53,913 nucleotides of DNA, from the NCBI GenBank assembly GCA_947623225.1, contig CANQGO010000012.1, positions 1 to 53,913 on the forward strand, in the 5' to 3' direction. This stretch comes from an uncultured Clostridia bacterium. GTDB taxonomy: Bacteria > Bacillota > Clostridia > Christensenellales > CAG-314. The position numbers and the translations under genes were made by a program. Positions 53,093 through 53,913 of this stretch are shown here, in pieces (the first letter of the stretch is position 1; each line of letters begins with the position of its first letter). The notes beneath the pieces were generated by a model. It was not told where the DNA came from and made no database searches. It worked only from the letters and a program-made list of their open reading frames with translations.

Positions 53093-53131
53093 TCAATTGA
53101 AATGTACCCGAGTATAAAACTCGTTACTCAT
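53093..53131 (-). CDS. 12-residue leader open reading frame candidate
   Basis: Directly after the promoter of the zinc-ribbon gene, AAAGGAGTATAACT precedes an ATG opening MSNEFYTRVHFN and a stop. The Shine-Dalgarno sequence is among the best in the window, yet the peptide is tiny. It may be a leader peptide or a remnant. Confidence 0.3.
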   Translation of the reverse strand: MSNEFYTRVHFN

Positions 53132-53163
53132 AGTTATACTCCTTTCCGCTTTTGTTTATAAAT

Positions 53164-53192
53164 ATTATACTACCCAAATTGGGTAGTGTCAA
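53164..53192 (-). promoter_or_regulatory. perfect-consensus sigma-A promoter whose 17-bp spacer is the operator
   Basis: Minus-strand TTGACA (53187-53192) and TATAAT (53164-53169) are separated by exactly 17 bp, and those 17 bp are the palindrome CTACCCAA-A-TTGGGTAG. It drives the zinc-ribbon membrane protein. Confidence 0.85.
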
Positions 53193-53206
53193 CCCATTTT
53201 GGGTAG
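53190..53206. promoter_or_regulatory. second, imperfect copy of the XRE operator
   Basis: CAACCCAT-T-TTGGGTAG repeats the palindrome with two mismatches. Its centre is 20 bp from the first (about two helical turns), so two repressor dimers could bind side by side. It also lies just ahead of the XRE gene, so autoregulation is likely. Confidence 0.65.
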
Positions 53207-53225
53207 GAAATGATACAGTTTATCT

Positions 53226-53426
53226 ATGAGTTTTAATGAAAGATTGAAAGAAATACGAAAATCTTGCTCTATGACGCAAAAAGACGTGTATACACAGCTG
53301 AAGGTATCGCCCAATTGCTACGCATCCTGGGAGCAGGGAAGAACGCAACCGGACATAGACAATATCATTCGCCTGTGCAGGATATTCGGCGTTTCGTCCG
53401 ACTATCTGCTGGGCTTGGAGGACTGA
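53226..53426 (+). CDS. XRE-family HTH repressor
   Basis: A 66-residue single-domain Cro/C1-type regulator: MSFNERLKEIRKSCSMTQKD, VYTQLKVSPNCYASWEQGRT and a closing FGVSSDYLLGLED. The second helix-turn-helix helix (SPNCYASWEQG) is the recognition helix. No ribosome site is evident, suggesting low expression or a leaderless mRNA. It is divergent from the zinc-ribbon membrane-protein gene with two operators between them. It is the same arrangement as at 21.7 kb with a different operator sequence. Confidence 0.87.
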   Translation: MSFNERLKEIRKSCSMTQKDVYTQLKVSPNCYASWEQGRTQPDIDNIIRLCRIFGVSSDYLLGLED

Positions 53427-53457
53427 CCGCGCTCCGGTGCATGCGCGTCCTCTTTTT
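53418..53457 (+). terminator. intrinsic terminator of the XRE gene
   Basis: GAGGA/TCCTC and CGCGC/GCGCG pair across an internal bulge (53418-53452), followed by TTTTTT. The stem begins inside the last codons. Confidence 0.65.
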
Positions 53458-53474
53458 TGTTTGCAAATGTGTAC

Positions 53475-53506
53475 AAAAAAGCGGGAACCCCGAGTGGGAT
53501 CTCCGC
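53475..53506 (-). terminator. terminator downstream of the first tRNA-like copy
   Basis: GCGG...CCGC arms at 53481-53506 form an 11-bp imperfect stem. On the minus strand the hairpin runs into TTTTTTG. Confidence 0.6.
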
Positions 53507-53512
53507 TATATT

Positions 53513-53588
53513 TGGAGCTACTAACCGGATTTGAACCGGTGACCCCGTCCTTACCAAGGACGTGCTCTACCTGCTGAGCCCTCAACCG
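53513..53588 (-). tRNA. tRNA-Thr(GGU)-like sequence, copy 1
   Basis: The D arm (GCTC-AGCAGGTA-GAGC), anticodon arm (CGTCC-TTGGTAA-GGACG, anticodon GGT, threonine), T arm (ACCGG-TTCAAAT-CCGGT) and an encoded CCA (53513-53515) are canonical. The 3' acceptor strand TAGTAGC needs GCTACTA at the 5' end, but the sequence there is unrelated (CGGTTGA), and bases 8-9 are GG rather than TA. It may be a 5'-altered pseudo-tRNA produced by tandem duplication. Confidence 0.5.
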
Positions 53589-53639
53589 AGCGATCAGCGA
53601 ACGTCGGCTCAGCGGATACGAAGAATTCGACAATATGCG

Positions 53640-53670
53640 AAAAAAAGAACTATCGCACACGCGATAGCTC
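53640..53670 (-). terminator. terminator after tRNA-like copy 2
   Basis: On the minus strand GAGCTATCGC and GCGATAGTTC pair (one G-U) across GTGT and are followed by TTTTTTT. The same hairpin recurs 163 bp on. Confidence 0.75.
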
Positions 53671-53675
53671 TTTTT

Positions 53676-53751
53676 TGGAGCTACTAACCGGATTTGAACC
53701 GGTGACCCCGTCCTTACCAAGGACGTGCTCTACCTGCTGAGCCCTCAACCG
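53676..53751 (-). tRNA. tRNA-Thr(GGU)-like sequence, copy 2
   Basis: Identical to copy 1, including the unpaired 5' acceptor strand and the encoded CCA. Followed 6 nt later by its own intrinsic terminator. Confidence 0.5.
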
Positions 53752-53802
53752 AGCGATCAGCGAACGTCGGCTCAGCGGATACGAAGAATTCGACAATATG
53801 CG

Positions 53803-53833
53803 AAAAAAAGAACTATCGCACACGCGATAGCTC
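53803..53833 (-). terminator. terminator after tRNA-like copy 3
   Basis: Same hairpin as at 53640-53670, one repeat unit further on. Confidence 0.75.
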
Positions 53834-53838
53834 TTTTT

Positions 53839-53913
53839 TGGAGCTACTAACCGGATTTGAACCGGTGACCCCGTCCTTACCAAGGACGTGCTCTACCTGC
53901 TGAGCCCTCAACC
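53839..53913 (-). tRNA. tRNA-Thr(GGU)-like sequence, copy 3, cut by the window edge
   Basis: Same as copies 1 and 2 as far as visible; the expected final base lies just outside. Whether this copy has a true 5' acceptor strand cannot be seen beyond the repeated bases. Confidence 0.45.

Larger units (their letters stand above)
53513..53913 (-). repeat. 163-bp direct tandem repeats, about 2.5 copies to the window end
   Basis: Units start at 53513, 53676 and 53839. The repeated parts look identical. Each unit holds, on the minus strand, a tRNA-Thr-like sequence, and the second and third are followed by a terminator hairpin. The array continues beyond the window. Confidence 0.9.

Noticed and set aside
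53220-53720. Protein frames spanning the tRNA-like repeats
   Set aside because: They contain the peptide pattern that arises from translating tRNA genes (DGVTGSNPVS) and have no ribosome site.
53513-53913. CRISPR array
   Set aside because: The repeat unit is 163 bp and apparently identical throughout, with no short repeat/unique spacer pattern; it is a tandem duplication containing tRNA-like sequence.

Overview
The window looks like chromosome from an anaerobic Firmicute of the class Clostridia, probably from an animal gut. The full S10-spc-alpha ribosomal cluster is in Firmicute order (rpsJ to rplQ). The gene set spoVB-like, yabN/mazG, foldase lipoprotein, mfd and pth recalls the spoVC-mfd-yabM-yabN neighbourhood of Bacillus and Clostridia. 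Rubrerythrin and a flavodiiron protein point to an anaerobe, and a bile-salt-hydrolase family enzyme points to the gut. Most promoters read as standard sigma-A sites with 17-bp spacers. A finer taxonomic placement cannot be supported from the sequence alone.

Region by region. 1-7.8 kb is leftward housekeeping: rubrerythrin, an MreB-like protein, Maf, an esterase, two tRNA-modification enzymes (TrmL, Dus), YabN/MazG and a SpoVB-type flippase. 7.8-12.7 kb is a leftward lipid/membrane cluster: two related acyltransferases sharing an unusual zinc-ribbon plus C-terminal module, one of them fused to a TVP38/DedA-type membrane domain, with a YfcC transporter between them. 12.8-19.9 kb holds a foldase-like lipoprotein and mfd, then the divergent pth, then a sirtuin. 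20.0-21.9 kb is an AT-rich accessory island: an XRE repressor divergent from a four-gene operon of unrecognised small membrane and zinc proteins. 22.0-24.8 kb has a flavodiiron protein, a secreted protein and a bile salt hydrolase.

24.9-41.2 kb is one leftward run of 32 genes from rpsJ to rplQ, including secY, adk, map, a KOW protein, infA and rpoA. It starts at a clear promoter with a leader of about 250 nt and ends at a bidirectional terminator. It supplies ribosomal proteins, the Sec channel, N-terminal Met removal, initiation factor 1 and the RNA polymerase alpha subunit.

41.3-53.9 kb is more variable. It has an M1-type peptidase lipoprotein and a 1003-residue multidomain membrane protein. 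That protein is preceded by a structured leader RNA with competing helices and an intrinsic terminator, the best candidate here for an undescribed regulatory element. Then come a 2'-5' RNA ligase family protein, a very long SMC-like protein that appears to lack a Walker A motif, a divergent dnaD-dnaC primosome pair, and a second XRE/membrane-protein pair whose operator fills the promoter spacer. The window ends in 163-bp tandem repeats, each carrying a tRNA-Thr(GGU)-like sequence and a terminator.

Start sites were moved from the longest frame to the codon with a good Shine-Dalgarno sequence, family alignment or promoter position where these disagreed. All functional names rest on recognising family motifs by eye; no database search was run.
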